Source of the DNA: Penaeus vannamei | Lineage: Eukaryota; Arthropoda; Malacostraca; Decapoda; Penaeidae | Direction of reading: 5' to 3' | Assembly: GCF_042767895.1 (NCBI RefSeq) | Contig: NC_091583.1 | Span: 8,022,985 to 8,035,484 of the forward strand | Length of the DNA stretch: 12,500 nucleotides | Shown: in pieces, positions 1 to 7,229 of the stretch | Position numbering within the stretch: position 1 is the first letter of the stretch | Layout of the letters: each line of letters begins with the position of its first letter | The notes under the pieces: generated by a model | Seen by the model: only the letters and a program-made list of their open reading frames with translations | Told to the model about the DNA's origin: nothing | Database searches by the model: none | Position numbers and translations under genes: made by a program

Positions 1-394
1 TTAAGAATTATACAGAACTAAATTACATAAAAATCAAGCACAAATTTAAGAAGCAAATATATAAACTTAAGATTAAACATAAAAAAGACCTCAAAGAAGA
101 AGACCAACCACATTTTGGAGAGGTGTACATACATTACCATGAATACACTGCCATAAAATACAAAACCTATCATCTCGACTTGGGCTGGAAGAATACAATT
201 CAGATTAATACTCGACACATACAATGTTAATGCACAATTTCTTATGTCATTCAACACTGCTGATACATTAATTTTCACGCACTTATTCATTTTCAGAGCA
301 TTTTCTATTACGACACTGAACACTTTGCACTCAACACAAAACCTCTCGCTGGCACAGGCCTTCAAGCAAAAACAAAGAGGGAGACCAATCTAGG
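1..394. other. region 3' of gypsy pol, no gene recognised
   Basis: This stretch follows the integrase stop codon on the minus strand and runs to the window edge. On the element's sense strand it is T-rich. No long polypurine tract of the kind that normally precedes a 3' LTR is obvious, and I found no segment of it repeated near the 5' side of the element, so the LTR either starts outside the window or is not recognisable. A 115-codon minus-strand frame (18-365) crosses it. Its hydrophobic C-terminal half is what T-rich DNA produces by chance, and it shows no envelope features such as a signal peptide with cysteine pattern and furin site. Confidence 0.5.
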
Positions 395-1933
395 CTAACC
401 ATGGTCAGGAGGTCGGCAAAAGGAAGCCAAGAGAGCAACTGCAGGATCATCCTCAGGGAGCCCGTCTAGAGGAGGAGGATCGTCCACGTCCCCATCCTCA
501 TTTAGCTCATCCTCATCTGGCATGTGGAGTTCATCATTCGTCCTGTAAGGCCTCAGCTGATTGAGGTGGTAAATCTTCTCCTTGTAAGGAGGAGAGAGAA
601 CCCTAACCAACCGTGTTACAGGACCGGTCTTCTTGCAAATACGAGCCGGGCCAAACCACCGGGGACCAAGAGCTCCACGCCGTCCTGCTCCAGCCATGCG
701 AGGAAGGTCTTTAAAGAGGACTAAATCACCAACCTCAGCAGCAAAGGTGGACTTGCGGGTTCGCCGATTATAATCCCGGGCCCAGCCTTCTCTGGCCTGC
801 ACTGACGTCTCCACGGCAATCTCTCTAGCTCTCCTCAACCTAGCAGCAAAAGACTGTGCTGCCTCATGATCAGTCTCCTCATAATTGCTATTGCCAACAG
901 GATAGGTGCCAATATGTCCAGTCAACAAGTAGAGAGGTTGATCACCTACTGAGCGGTGTACCGCACTGTTCATGGCCAAACGAACATATGGCAAAAGTTC
1001 ATCCCATTCTAAGGGAGAAGCCTCCAGAAGAGTTGCCAAGGCGTTTTTCACCACCCGATTGGTGCGTTCAATCATCCCATTAGCTTGGGGATGGAAAGCA
1101 GTAGTGAAAATAGTTTGTACACTGGCTAACTCACACACCCTCTTAAATAAATTGTTTTTAAATTCTCGGCCATTGTCTGTTTGCAATAAACGAGGTGGCC
1201 CAAACACAGTCACGAACTGATTAATAAAAGCATCAGCCACAGTCTCTGCATCCTTGGATGGCAGAGGTATCAACTGAACGTATCGGGTGAGTTGGTCTAT
1301 GAAAGCCAATACATATCTATTGCCTTGGGAGGTCACTTCCAGTTCCATTAGGTCTGCAGATACCCTTTCCAGTGGGTAACTGGCCTGTGGTGCTGCAGCA
1401 AGAGGAGCACGATAAGCCATACCCTTACGTTTCTGGCAAGATCGACATGTACCAACATATTCTTTGACGGCAGCCAACATGTTAGGGAAGTAAAAGTAAT
1501 CCCTGAGCTTACAATATGTCCTGTAGACCCCAGGGTGACCTGCTGTTGCACTTGAATGAGCTAAATGCATGGCAGAACCCCTAAGTGTCTTTGGCACTAC
1601 TAACTGATGGAGTACTCGATCTGGGAGGTGACGAACATGGTATAAAACTCCATCTCGAAGCTCAAACTCTTCAAGAGTTAGAGGAAGGCGACGATGTGGC
1701 AAATTCCGTTCCTCTAAATATTCGATCACCTCTTTCCACAGGGGATCCTCAAGTTGGTGACGACGCAGATCGTCTGGATCACGATTGTGCAGTTCTGTTG
1801 CAGCCACTGCACGACTCAACTGGTCTGGGACACGATGCTGAGTCCCTTGTTTGTATTTTAATATATAGTTATAAAAACTAAGTTCGTGTGACCACCGAGT
1901 CATACGTAAACTCTTTGTTTTTCTACTAAACAC
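395..1933 (-). CDS. gypsy pol, C-terminal part: RNase H end and integrase
   Basis: This is the last part of the retrotransposon polyprotein; integrase inserts the cDNA copy into nuclear DNA. Residues 1-41 are the tail of RNase H, with its last acidic residue in VPDQLSR (D37). Next is the HHCC zinc-binding domain (H126, H133, C163, C166), then the DDE catalytic core with D194 (SADLMELE), D253 (QTDNGREF) and E289 (GMIERTNR), giving the family's D-35-E spacing. A GPY/F-like module follows (LGPRWFGPARI, about 422-431), and the protein ends in a strongly acidic tail rich in D, E and P (471-497). The frame has no ATG at its 5' end: it opens after a TGA at 1943-1945 and must continue from the RT/RNase H frame by a +1 shift. 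The integrase core itself is uninterrupted and looks intact. No chromodomain was recognised. Confidence 0.93.
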   Translation of the reverse strand: MFSRKTKSLRMTRWSHELSFYNYILKYKQGTQHRVPDQLSRAVAATELHNRDPDDLRRHQLEDPLWKEVIEYLEERNLPHRRLPLTLEEFELRDGVLYHVRHLPDRVLHQLVVPKTLRGSAMHLAHSSATAGHPGVYRTYCKLRDYFYFPNMLAAVKEYVGTCRSCQKRKGMAYRAPLAAAPQASYPLERVSADLMELEVTSQGNRYVLAFIDQLTRYVQLIPLPSKDAETVADAFINQFVTVFGPPRLLQTDNGREFKNNLFKRVCELASVQTIFTTAFHPQANGMIERTNRVVKNALATLLEASPLEWDELLPYVRLAMNSAVHRSVGDQPLYLLTGHIGTYPVGNSNYEETDHEAAQSFAARLRRAREIAVETSVQAREGWARDYNRRTRKSTFAAEVGDLVLFKDLPRMAGAGRRGALGPRWFGPARICKKTGPVTRLVRVLSPPYKEKIYHLNQLRPYRTNDELHMPDEDELNEDGDVDDPPPLDGLPEDDPAVALLASFCRPPDHG

Positions 1934-3590
1934 ATAAATAAGTCAAAGGCCTATGGTCTGTGTAAATGTAGAAGCGGCGCCCATACACATAGCAGTCGAA
2001 GGCTCGTACCCCTTCCACTACTGCAAGTGCTTCACAATCAATTGCAGGATAACGAGTCTCGGCATCCCTAAGTTTGCGGCTGAAGTATGCAACAGGCTGG
2101 AAGCGGCCCTCATCATCACTTTGCATTAAGCAAGCGCCGATGGCAACACCCGACGCATCGGTGTGGATCTCAAAGGAACTGTCAAAATCGGGCTTACTAA
2201 GAACTGGGGCTGAGATAAGTGCCGTCTTCAAGCTCTGGAAAGCAATTTCCTCCGGCTGACCCCAGGCAAACTTGGCATCCTTACGTGTCAAGCTCGTCAG
2301 TGGAGCTGCAATATTTGAATATTGTTTAATATGCTTCCTAAAGAAGCCTGTGCAACCGAGAAAGCGGCGCACTTCCTTTTGATTCCTAGGCTGAGGCATC
2401 TTTTGTATGGCAGCCACCTTATCTGGGTCAGGTTCCACACCCTTAGGCGAGATCTTAAAGCCCAAGAATTTAAATGTATCTGTTGCAAAGACACATTTCT
2501 TCCTGTTGAGCCTGAATCCTGCTTTTAAAAGGAACGACAGAGTCTCATCTAAGTGTCTCAGATGGTCATCAAAGTTGTTGCTGTGCACCACCACATCATC
2601 TAAATAGGCAATGGTGTGCCTGCCTAAAACAGATGAAAGCACACAGTTAACAGCCCGTTGAAATGTTGAAGGGGCAGTTGCCAACCCAAATGGCAACTTT
2701 CTGAACTGAAAAAGTCTATGCCCATCTGAGAATGCAGTCTTCGGCCTATCATCTGGACTGACATCCACTGTCCAGTAGGCACTGTGAGCATCAAGAGCAG
2801 TAAACCACATGGTTCCATGGAGCTGATCAATGAGCTCATCAATGAGTGGCATTGGATAAGCATCTTGCTCTGTAATGCTGTTGAGACCTCTGTAGTCAAT
2901 GCAGAAACGGGTGGACCCATCCTTCTTTCTGACGAGCACAATTGGGGAATGCCAAGGAGAGGTGGAATGCTCGATAACCCCTTGTGAGAGCATATTGTCA
3001 CATTCCTCCTGAATGAACTTTTTAGAGGCTTCTGGGAGACGCCACTGCCTCACACATAGTGGACCTTCGCCCTCTTTTGTTTTAATAGTATGGGATATAC
3101 CAGGTACCGTCCCTAATTTACCTTGTGCATCAAATAATGCCACATACTTTACAAGTACCTGCCTGAGCTGCTGTTGTTGCTCAAGGGTGAGATGGCCCAG
3201 ATCAATCTCACTTAAAAGGTCACCAAGCTCAGCATCTTTCAACTGAACATCTTCAGGGCAGTCGGTGCTTGAACCCGACTGGTCAACCTCAACAGGTGTT
3301 TGTGTCACAACACTGCAAGGTGGGAGATCCACATCTGGCAAAAGGATGTAATCATCTGCACCCCCAAAATCTCCAACAGCATCAAAGCTGTCAAAGTCAT
3401 CGTCAATAAATCCCTCACCAAGTTCAAAATCATTGTCATTGCCCATGAAAAGCTCAGTCCCTAAAGCTTGCTCCTCTGCAGCATACTGGAAAGAAGTCCC
3501 AGGAATGGCAGCTTTTCTTATCTTGGCACTTACTATTAATCGTTTTGGTTTTATTTGGCACTGCACTATGAGAAACAACACCCTTGACAC
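1926..3590 (-). CDS. gypsy pol, middle part: reverse transcriptase and RNase H
   Basis: This part copies the element's RNA into DNA and degrades the RNA strand. After an acidic linker (about 50-130), the RT domain runs from about 170 to 385. It contains IDYRGLN (231-237), the first catalytic aspartate in ALDAHSAYW (D267), FRKLPFGLATAPSTFQ (296-311) and the active-site YLDD (329-332), followed by the FLGFKIS region (375-381). The Ty3-type RNase H starts near 470 with HTDAS (D478), E520 and TDHRPLT (D545). The frame then stops at 1926-1928, inside RNase H; the domain's remainder is read in the next frame from about 1930. The first 20-25 residues of this frame probably precede the true entry point from the protease frame, so 3590 is not a real start. 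Catalytic residues all look intact. Confidence 0.93.
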   Translation of the reverse strand: MSRVLFLIVQCQIKPKRLIVSAKIRKAAIPGTSFQYAAEEQALGTELFMGNDNDFELGEGFIDDDFDSFDAVGDFGGADDYILLPDVDLPPCSVVTQTPVEVDQSGSSTDCPEDVQLKDAELGDLLSEIDLGHLTLEQQQQLRQVLVKYVALFDAQGKLGTVPGISHTIKTKEGEGPLCVRQWRLPEASKKFIQEECDNMLSQGVIEHSTSPWHSPIVLVRKKDGSTRFCIDYRGLNSITEQDAYPMPLIDELIDQLHGTMWFTALDAHSAYWTVDVSPDDRPKTAFSDGHRLFQFRKLPFGLATAPSTFQRAVNCVLSSVLGRHTIAYLDDVVVHSNNFDDHLRHLDETLSFLLKAGFRLNRKKCVFATDTFKFLGFKISPKGVEPDPDKVAAIQKMPQPRNQKEVRRFLGCTGFFRKHIKQYSNIAAPLTSLTRKDAKFAWGQPEEIAFQSLKTALISAPVLSKPDFDSSFEIHTDASGVAIGACLMQSDDEGRFQPVAYFSRKLRDAETRYPAIDCEALAVVEGVRAFDCYVYGRRFYIYTDHRPLTYLCV

Positions 3591-4584
3591 TCACATTAGC
3601 ACTTTCACGATTAATACCACCAACACTGGAATTTTTCACGGTATCACAAACACTAACATCACTTTCATTTTGCTTATCATCAACACCTACATCTGTGCTT
3701 CCAGCCTCAAGTGAGAAAACTTGTACAATGTTTTCAACTACAGCTAACCTATGTCCATTTCTTAATTTTACAGGACGTGCAGTCTCATTTACTGCCCAGA
3801 CTTTAAGTCGGCCATCTTTCACCTCTTGTAGAGACCTAGGTACCACCAAGGGACACTCAATACCAGAAACCATAAGTTCCTTGGCGGCTTGCATACCCCT
3901 AGGAACGCTACACTTGACAAAACGTCCACTACGAGGCGGTACAAAAGCAGGTACAGCAACATGTGCAACCTGTGAAGCAGGTAGCGACCTTGGTTGCTTG
4001 CAATGTACCTCAACAAGAACAACCTGTAATGACTGGGAGTCAGTATACGTGACTGAAAACTTCTGACCTTGCAAGACCAAAACATCCACCTTACTATGGT
4101 CAGAATAACACTCAAGCCTGAAGTTAAAACGTCTGAGGAGATCCATGCCCAAAAGAATATCTCCAGGAAAGGAAATACCATCCAAGATACATACTTTATG
4201 TTTAACACAAATTCGATCATTCACACGAAAACTCACCAAACTTTCACCCAAAACTGGAATGGTCTTACCAGAAACTCCTTTCACCCTTTTAAAAGATTCA
4301 TTCTCACATCTTATTCCCATCTTTCCTGCAGCTATCCCCTTGACAATGGTCACCTCAGACCCCGTGTCGACAAAACACTGCGTTTTGAAGCCATTGACCA
4401 TCAAAGAAACCATAGGTCGACCTGCAGGTTTCTGAAGAACCTCGTTATGGCAATCAGTGGTTGACAGCACTTCTTTGCTCGCCAGTGACGGTGTCGCTGC
4501 CACGCCCGACCTGGCGCGATACAAAGGGACACTGCCGTGCAAAGTGACCTTGCTCACCACATGCAAAGCACTTCCTCCTTTCAC
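3454..4584 (-). CDS. gypsy pol, N-terminal part: retropepsin-type aspartic protease and linker
   Basis: The protease cuts the Gag-Pol polyprotein into working proteins inside the particle. The catalytic motif is CFVDTGSEVTIV (D73, T74, G75) and the second signature is DILLGMDLL (142-150), about 70 residues later, as in retropepsins. From about 190 to 360 a linker follows, with a K/V-rich segment and a low-complexity D/N/S-rich part. The frame has no ATG at its opening and overlaps gag by 131 bases, so the protein is expected to be made as a Gag-Pol fusion by a +1 shift. At its far end it overlaps the RT frame by 137 bases; residues after about 357 no longer look like pol and are probably out-of-frame reading past a lesion. 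Confidence 0.88.
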   Translation of the reverse strand: MKGGSALHVVSKVTLHGSVPLYRARSGVAATPSLASKEVLSTTDCHNEVLQKPAGRPMVSLMVNGFKTQCFVDTGSEVTIVKGIAAGKMGIRCENESFKRVKGVSGKTIPVLGESLVSFRVNDRICVKHKVCILDGISFPGDILLGMDLLRRFNFRLECYSDHSKVDVLVLQGQKFSVTYTDSQSLQVVLVEVHCKQPRSLPASQVAHVAVPAFVPPRSGRFVKCSVPRGMQAAKELMVSGIECPLVVPRSLQEVKDGRLKVWAVNETARPVKLRNGHRLAVVENIVQVFSLEAGSTDVGVDDKQNESDVSVCDTVKNSSVGGINRESANVSVKGVVSHSAVPNKTKTINSKCQDKKSCHSWDFFPVCCRGASFRD

Positions 4585-5554
4585 TCAACACACGACACTC
4601 TGAACTATCATGCTCGTGGTTCTTGTGGTAGCGACAATACTTTCTAGGAGGATCTACCTCGGCTGCTGCAAGAACCCGTGGTCGGAAAGGCGACCTAGTA
4701 GGAGAGCTTACCCCAGGACCTTCACTTTCCCTGAGACTCCAAACTCTCTGGGTAGTCTCGACAAGGTTACAAAGCTCTGCCTCTTCCTTCACCACAACTG
4801 CTTCCCTAATCCATCGAGGAAGACCTTGCAAAAAGACCCTTCTTATGAGGTCATCTGGGTCACCAATAGCACGAGGATAATCCCGTAATCCCTGGTACAC
4901 AATACCTTCTAAAATTAAGTAAAAATCCATAGGTGCTTGCCCAGCTTGTAGTTTCTGACTATGAAGCACACGATAAAAATCAGATGAAGTGCCAGTCCCC
5001 CTGAACTTCTGCCTAAGTTTATCTTTAAATTCTACCCAGGAGACAATACTATCAAAAAGGGGGGAATTTATTATAAGTTCTGCTGCACCCTTACATGAAG
5101 CCTTTGCAGCTTTAATAAAGGCTGCATCGGTCTGAGGTCGAGTGTGGTTCTCGACATTCCGGAGCCAGCTCTCGACCTCTTGATTACGCTTAAGGGGATG
5201 GGCAGAGCTAACCTCTGCCTTAAACTGAGGAATTGGATCCCTCTGCACCACAAACTCAACTGGGGGAGCTTCCCTGACAGAAACGGGTGTTGAAGGACGA
5301 GATATACGGGCTTCCAACTCGCTATTCTGCAAGCGCAGATTCTGAACCTCTAGGGTGAGCTGAGAGATCTTTTGGAAAAGCTCTTCCATCACTGAAATCT
5401 CTGGAAGTCTCTCGATGCCTCGGTCATCCGAATCTGGCAGGAGAGTTTGCCCTGAAGGGGAGTTCCTTCCTACCGAAGGAGCAGAAGCCGCCTCTTGGCT
5501 CGTCGAAGGGCGAGAGGGGCTGTTGTTACGACTTCCGCCTTTCCTTCGTCCCAT
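4454..5554 (-). CDS. gypsy gag (366 aa), capsid and nucleocapsid
   Basis: Gag builds the virus-like particle and packages the element's RNA. The ATG at 5552-5554 is chosen because it has a good context (G at -3, G at +4) and begins a basic N-terminus MGRRKGG; the frame is open further upstream but without an ATG. After an S/P-rich segment there is a short predicted coiled coil (about 55-85, heptads of L/I/V). The central region (about 100-270) resembles the retrotransposon Gag domain, with helices such as VESWLRNVENHT and FKDKLRQKFRG. Two zinc motifs close the protein: CX2HX4HX4C (C307, H310, H315, C320) and a classical CX2CX4HX4C knuckle (C329, C332, H337, C342). The stop at 4454-4456 lies 24 residues after the knuckle. 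No internal break is visible. Confidence 0.9.
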   Translation of the reverse strand: MGRRKGGSRNNSPSRPSTSQEAASAPSVGRNSPSGQTLLPDSDDRGIERLPEISVMEELFQKISQLTLEVQNLRLQNSELEARISRPSTPVSVREAPPVEFVVQRDPIPQFKAEVSSAHPLKRNQEVESWLRNVENHTRPQTDAAFIKAAKASCKGAAELIINSPLFDSIVSWVEFKDKLRQKFRGTGTSSDFYRVLHSQKLQAGQAPMDFYLILEGIVYQGLRDYPRAIGDPDDLIRRVFLQGLPRWIREAVVVKEEAELCNLVETTQRVWSLRESEGPGVSSPTRSPFRPRVLAAAEVDPPRKYCRYHKNHEHDSSECRVLSERRKCFACGEQGHFARQCPFVSRQVGRGSDTVTGEQRSAVNH

Positions 5555-6769
5555 GGCTCGTGTCCGAATTGTGAAAATGTTGACAATTATGGTCAGAACA
5601 GCTTCAACTGCAAGGCTGAACAAGACACCTAAAACACCCTCATTAAGTCTACAAGAGCACTGTGCTACCGAATTACTCACAAGAACATACACAAGATATT
5701 CACATGCCTACAAGGGCAATCACACGGTCTCAAAACAAATTCACAAGCAAACATCAGATGCACGCTAATCTCCCTCGTAAAATATTGACACAAGCGCAGG
5801 TATAAACCAGCCAAGCGCACACTTAAAAAAACACTCACTTAAAATCTCACAAAGACACGCAGAATTCTCATCGACGCACTTAAAACACTTGCGCATAAGA
5901 ACTCAAAAACACAATCAGAAACATTCGCTTACAAAGATCCCTAAAACAAGCATAAACCACTTGCTCATAAAAGCTCATCAAGAAAAACATCTAAAACATC
6001 CATGCACAATCATAGAAAGATCCGCTTAAAAGATCTCTTTATAACAGATAAAACACTTGCACGTAATTCACTAAAACAAACATCCGCTTAAGAACACTAC
6101 AGACATAAAACACTTAAACAGTTAAATAAAATACTCGCTTAAAGATTCACTAAAACAGGCATATAAAACACTCGCTTAAAGATCCACTAAAACAGGCATA
6201 AAACACTCGCTTAAAGATTCACTAAAACAGGCATAAAACACTCATAAAAACACTTAAAAACACGTATCAAAAACTCACTAAAATAAACATCCATAAACAT
6301 TCATAGACTTACTGAAATATACAAAAGTCAAAATCTTGCAAACTTTCATTCAAAACCCATATATTAAAAAAAATGAAAACACTTAAACTCGCGTGACCAC
6401 GTACGAGTACCTCACAAATACTTAAACATTCACTCCCGCGCAAAAGACAACCAGCGAATTCCTTAACAATCATAAAATCACACAGGTCATTCAGTCTACC
6501 CGCCAGAAAGTCAAAGCTCGCACCAAAATACCGAAGATAAAACACCAGAAAAACACACAAAAACAAGACCAGTTAACGCCGAAACAAACAGCCGTAAAAC
6601 ACCGATACATAAAACTAGAGAAAACCACTAAGCCAAATCAAGTAAAAAACAAAATAGAGGAAAAATAAATCAAAGATAAAACAGAACTAAAACAAAACAA
6701 AAACATTCTATAAAAGAAACCACAGAAACATAAAATGAATAAAAATACCATGGGTGGACAGACCGACTA
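5555..6769 (-). other. long untranslated leader/flank upstream of gag
   Basis: No gene is visible here. The plus strand is strikingly A- and C-rich and poor in G and T (the element's sense strand is therefore T/G-rich), with many variants of the words CACTTAAAACAC, CGCTTAAAGA and CACTAAAACA between about 5815 and 6300. It is probably the 5' untranslated leader of the gypsy element, with or without its LTR. I looked for a tRNA-complementary primer binding site and for sequence shared with 1-394 and found neither, so where leader ends and LTR or host DNA begins is unknown. Confidence 0.45.
6133..6239. repeat. tandem repeat, three 35-37 bp units
   Basis: Units begin with ACTCGCTTAAAGAT at 6133, 6170 and 6205, and a fourth truncated start lies at 6240. 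Each unit reads on into CACTAAAACAGGCATA before the next begins. The units differ at only one base (GATTC or GATCC) plus a two-base TA insertion in the first, so they are recent compared with the more degenerate relatives on both sides (about 5930-6120 and 6240-6300). Confidence 0.9.
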
Positions 6770-7036
6770 CGTGACTACGGGTCAAGAACTGCGCGAAGAC
6801 GTAGGAGCGTCTTGGCCATAACAAGCAGTTGGAGTCATTGAATGAATAAACAAAACGCCATTGCCCGCCGCTAGCCACCAAAATATATGTTACGCTGTAG
6901 TGGATATTTATAAACTCCGTAGAGTTAGAGATGTTGGTTTGGTAGCGTGTATTCCAACTACAGGTAATTTCCATGTGGGTCTGGCGTTAATAAACAATGA
7001 CTCTCAGGTTAGCTAAAGAGTGATTCCGTAGTCACG
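6770..7036. repeat. nested imperfect palindrome (fold-back structure)
   Basis: Four pairs of complementary blocks are nested in order: CGTGACTACGG (6770-6780) with CCGTAGTCACG (7026-7036); GAGTCATTG (6832-6840) with CAATGACTC (6995-7003); AACGCCA (6854-6860) with TGGCGTT (6982-6988); CTGTAGTGGATA (6895-6906) with TATTCCAACTACAG (6950-6963), the last with two one-base gaps. The left arm is longer (137 versus 87 bp). The central part carries a further small hairpin, AACTC-CGTA-GAGTT. No flanking target-site duplication was found, so it is not proven to be a separate element. Confidence 0.65.
6905..6912 (-). promoter_or_regulatory. possible TATA box (TATAAATA) on the element's sense strand
   Basis: TATAAATA reads toward gag on the minus strand, inside the centre of the palindrome. 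It is the best TATA-like word between the non-LTR insertion and gag and could belong to a 5' LTR promoter. The surrounding DNA is AT-rich, so it may be chance; no initiator or transcription start evidence is available. Confidence 0.2.
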
Positions 7037-7056
7037 AGAAAAAAACAATAAGACCA

Positions 7057-7159
7057 CTGGCTGACAAAAAAGGCAACATAAAAACAAATACACAGGACAA
7101 CACACCATACACTTACTTGAAAAACAGAGGCCATAGCCCGAGAAGCACCAGTCAGCCAG
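7057..7159. repeat. short inverted repeat, 9-bp arms
   Basis: CTGGCTGAC at 7057-7065 is the exact reverse complement of GTCAGCCAG at 7151-7159, with an 85-bp spacer. It lies just outside the larger palindrome. A 9-bp pair at this spacing can arise by chance, so its meaning is uncertain. Confidence 0.4.
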
Positions 7160-7204
7160 CTAAAAACCTAACGGTCCGTTACCACACACGAACAAAAGCC
7201 TCTC

Positions 7205-7215
7205 TCCTCTAGACC
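7205..7215. repeat. target-site duplication, left copy
   Basis: TCCTCTAGACC sits directly against the poly(T) (poly(A) on the element strand) of the non-LTR retrotransposon and is repeated exactly at 9011-9021 at the other end of the element. It is the copy beside the element's 3' end. Confidence 0.88.
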
Positions 7216-7229
7216 TTTTTTTTTTTTTT
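7216..7229 (-). other. poly(A) tail of the non-LTR element (14 T on plus strand)
   Basis: A run of fourteen T lies between the left target-site duplication and the element's 3' UTR. On the coding strand this is the A tail, with no AATAAA within the last 30 bases of the UTR. Confidence 0.88.

Larger units (their letters stand above)
395..5554 (-). mobile_element. Ty3/gypsy (Metaviridae-type) LTR retrotransposon coding region, degenerate
   Basis: The order gag, protease, reverse transcriptase, RNase H, integrase, with integrase last, is the Ty3/gypsy arrangement rather than Copia. All five enzymes are present with their main motifs, but the reading path changes frame three times (within 4454-4528, within 3454-3590 and within 1929-1942). 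No envelope gene lies within the sequence available after pol. Neither LTR, the primer binding site nor the polypurine tract could be identified, so the outer limits are open; the span given is only the coding part. The clade within Ty3/gypsy was not assigned. The copy is probably immobile unless the breaks are sequencing errors. Confidence 0.93.

Noticed and set aside
348..358. The 11-mer GCTGGCACAGG, repeated at 12453-12463, as a possible LTR or insertion-border match.
   Set aside because: One exact 11-base match between segments of this size is about what chance gives, and it does not extend.
18..365. A 115-codon minus-strand frame downstream of pol, with a hydrophobic C-terminal half, as a possible envelope or accessory gene.
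   Set aside because: The hydrophobicity follows from T-rich DNA. There is no domain, cysteine pattern or cleavage site, and it is too short for an envelope protein.
380..402. Similarity of GACCAATCTAGGCTAACC near the pol stop to GACCGATCTGGCTTGACC at 9018-9035 as evidence of LTR copies.
   Set aside because: The match is short and gapped, and includes the pol stop region, which cannot be part of a 5' LTR. Neighbouring bases do not align.
6133..6239. CRISPR-like array.
   Set aside because: The units are contiguous 35-37 bp tandem copies without unique spacers, in a eukaryotic retrotransposon leader.
5555..7204. Primer binding site for a tRNA next to the 5' LTR.
   Set aside because: I compared CCA-ending words on the plus strand (for example GCTAGCCACCA at 6870-6880) with general tRNA 3' ends. 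None had a convincing longer match.
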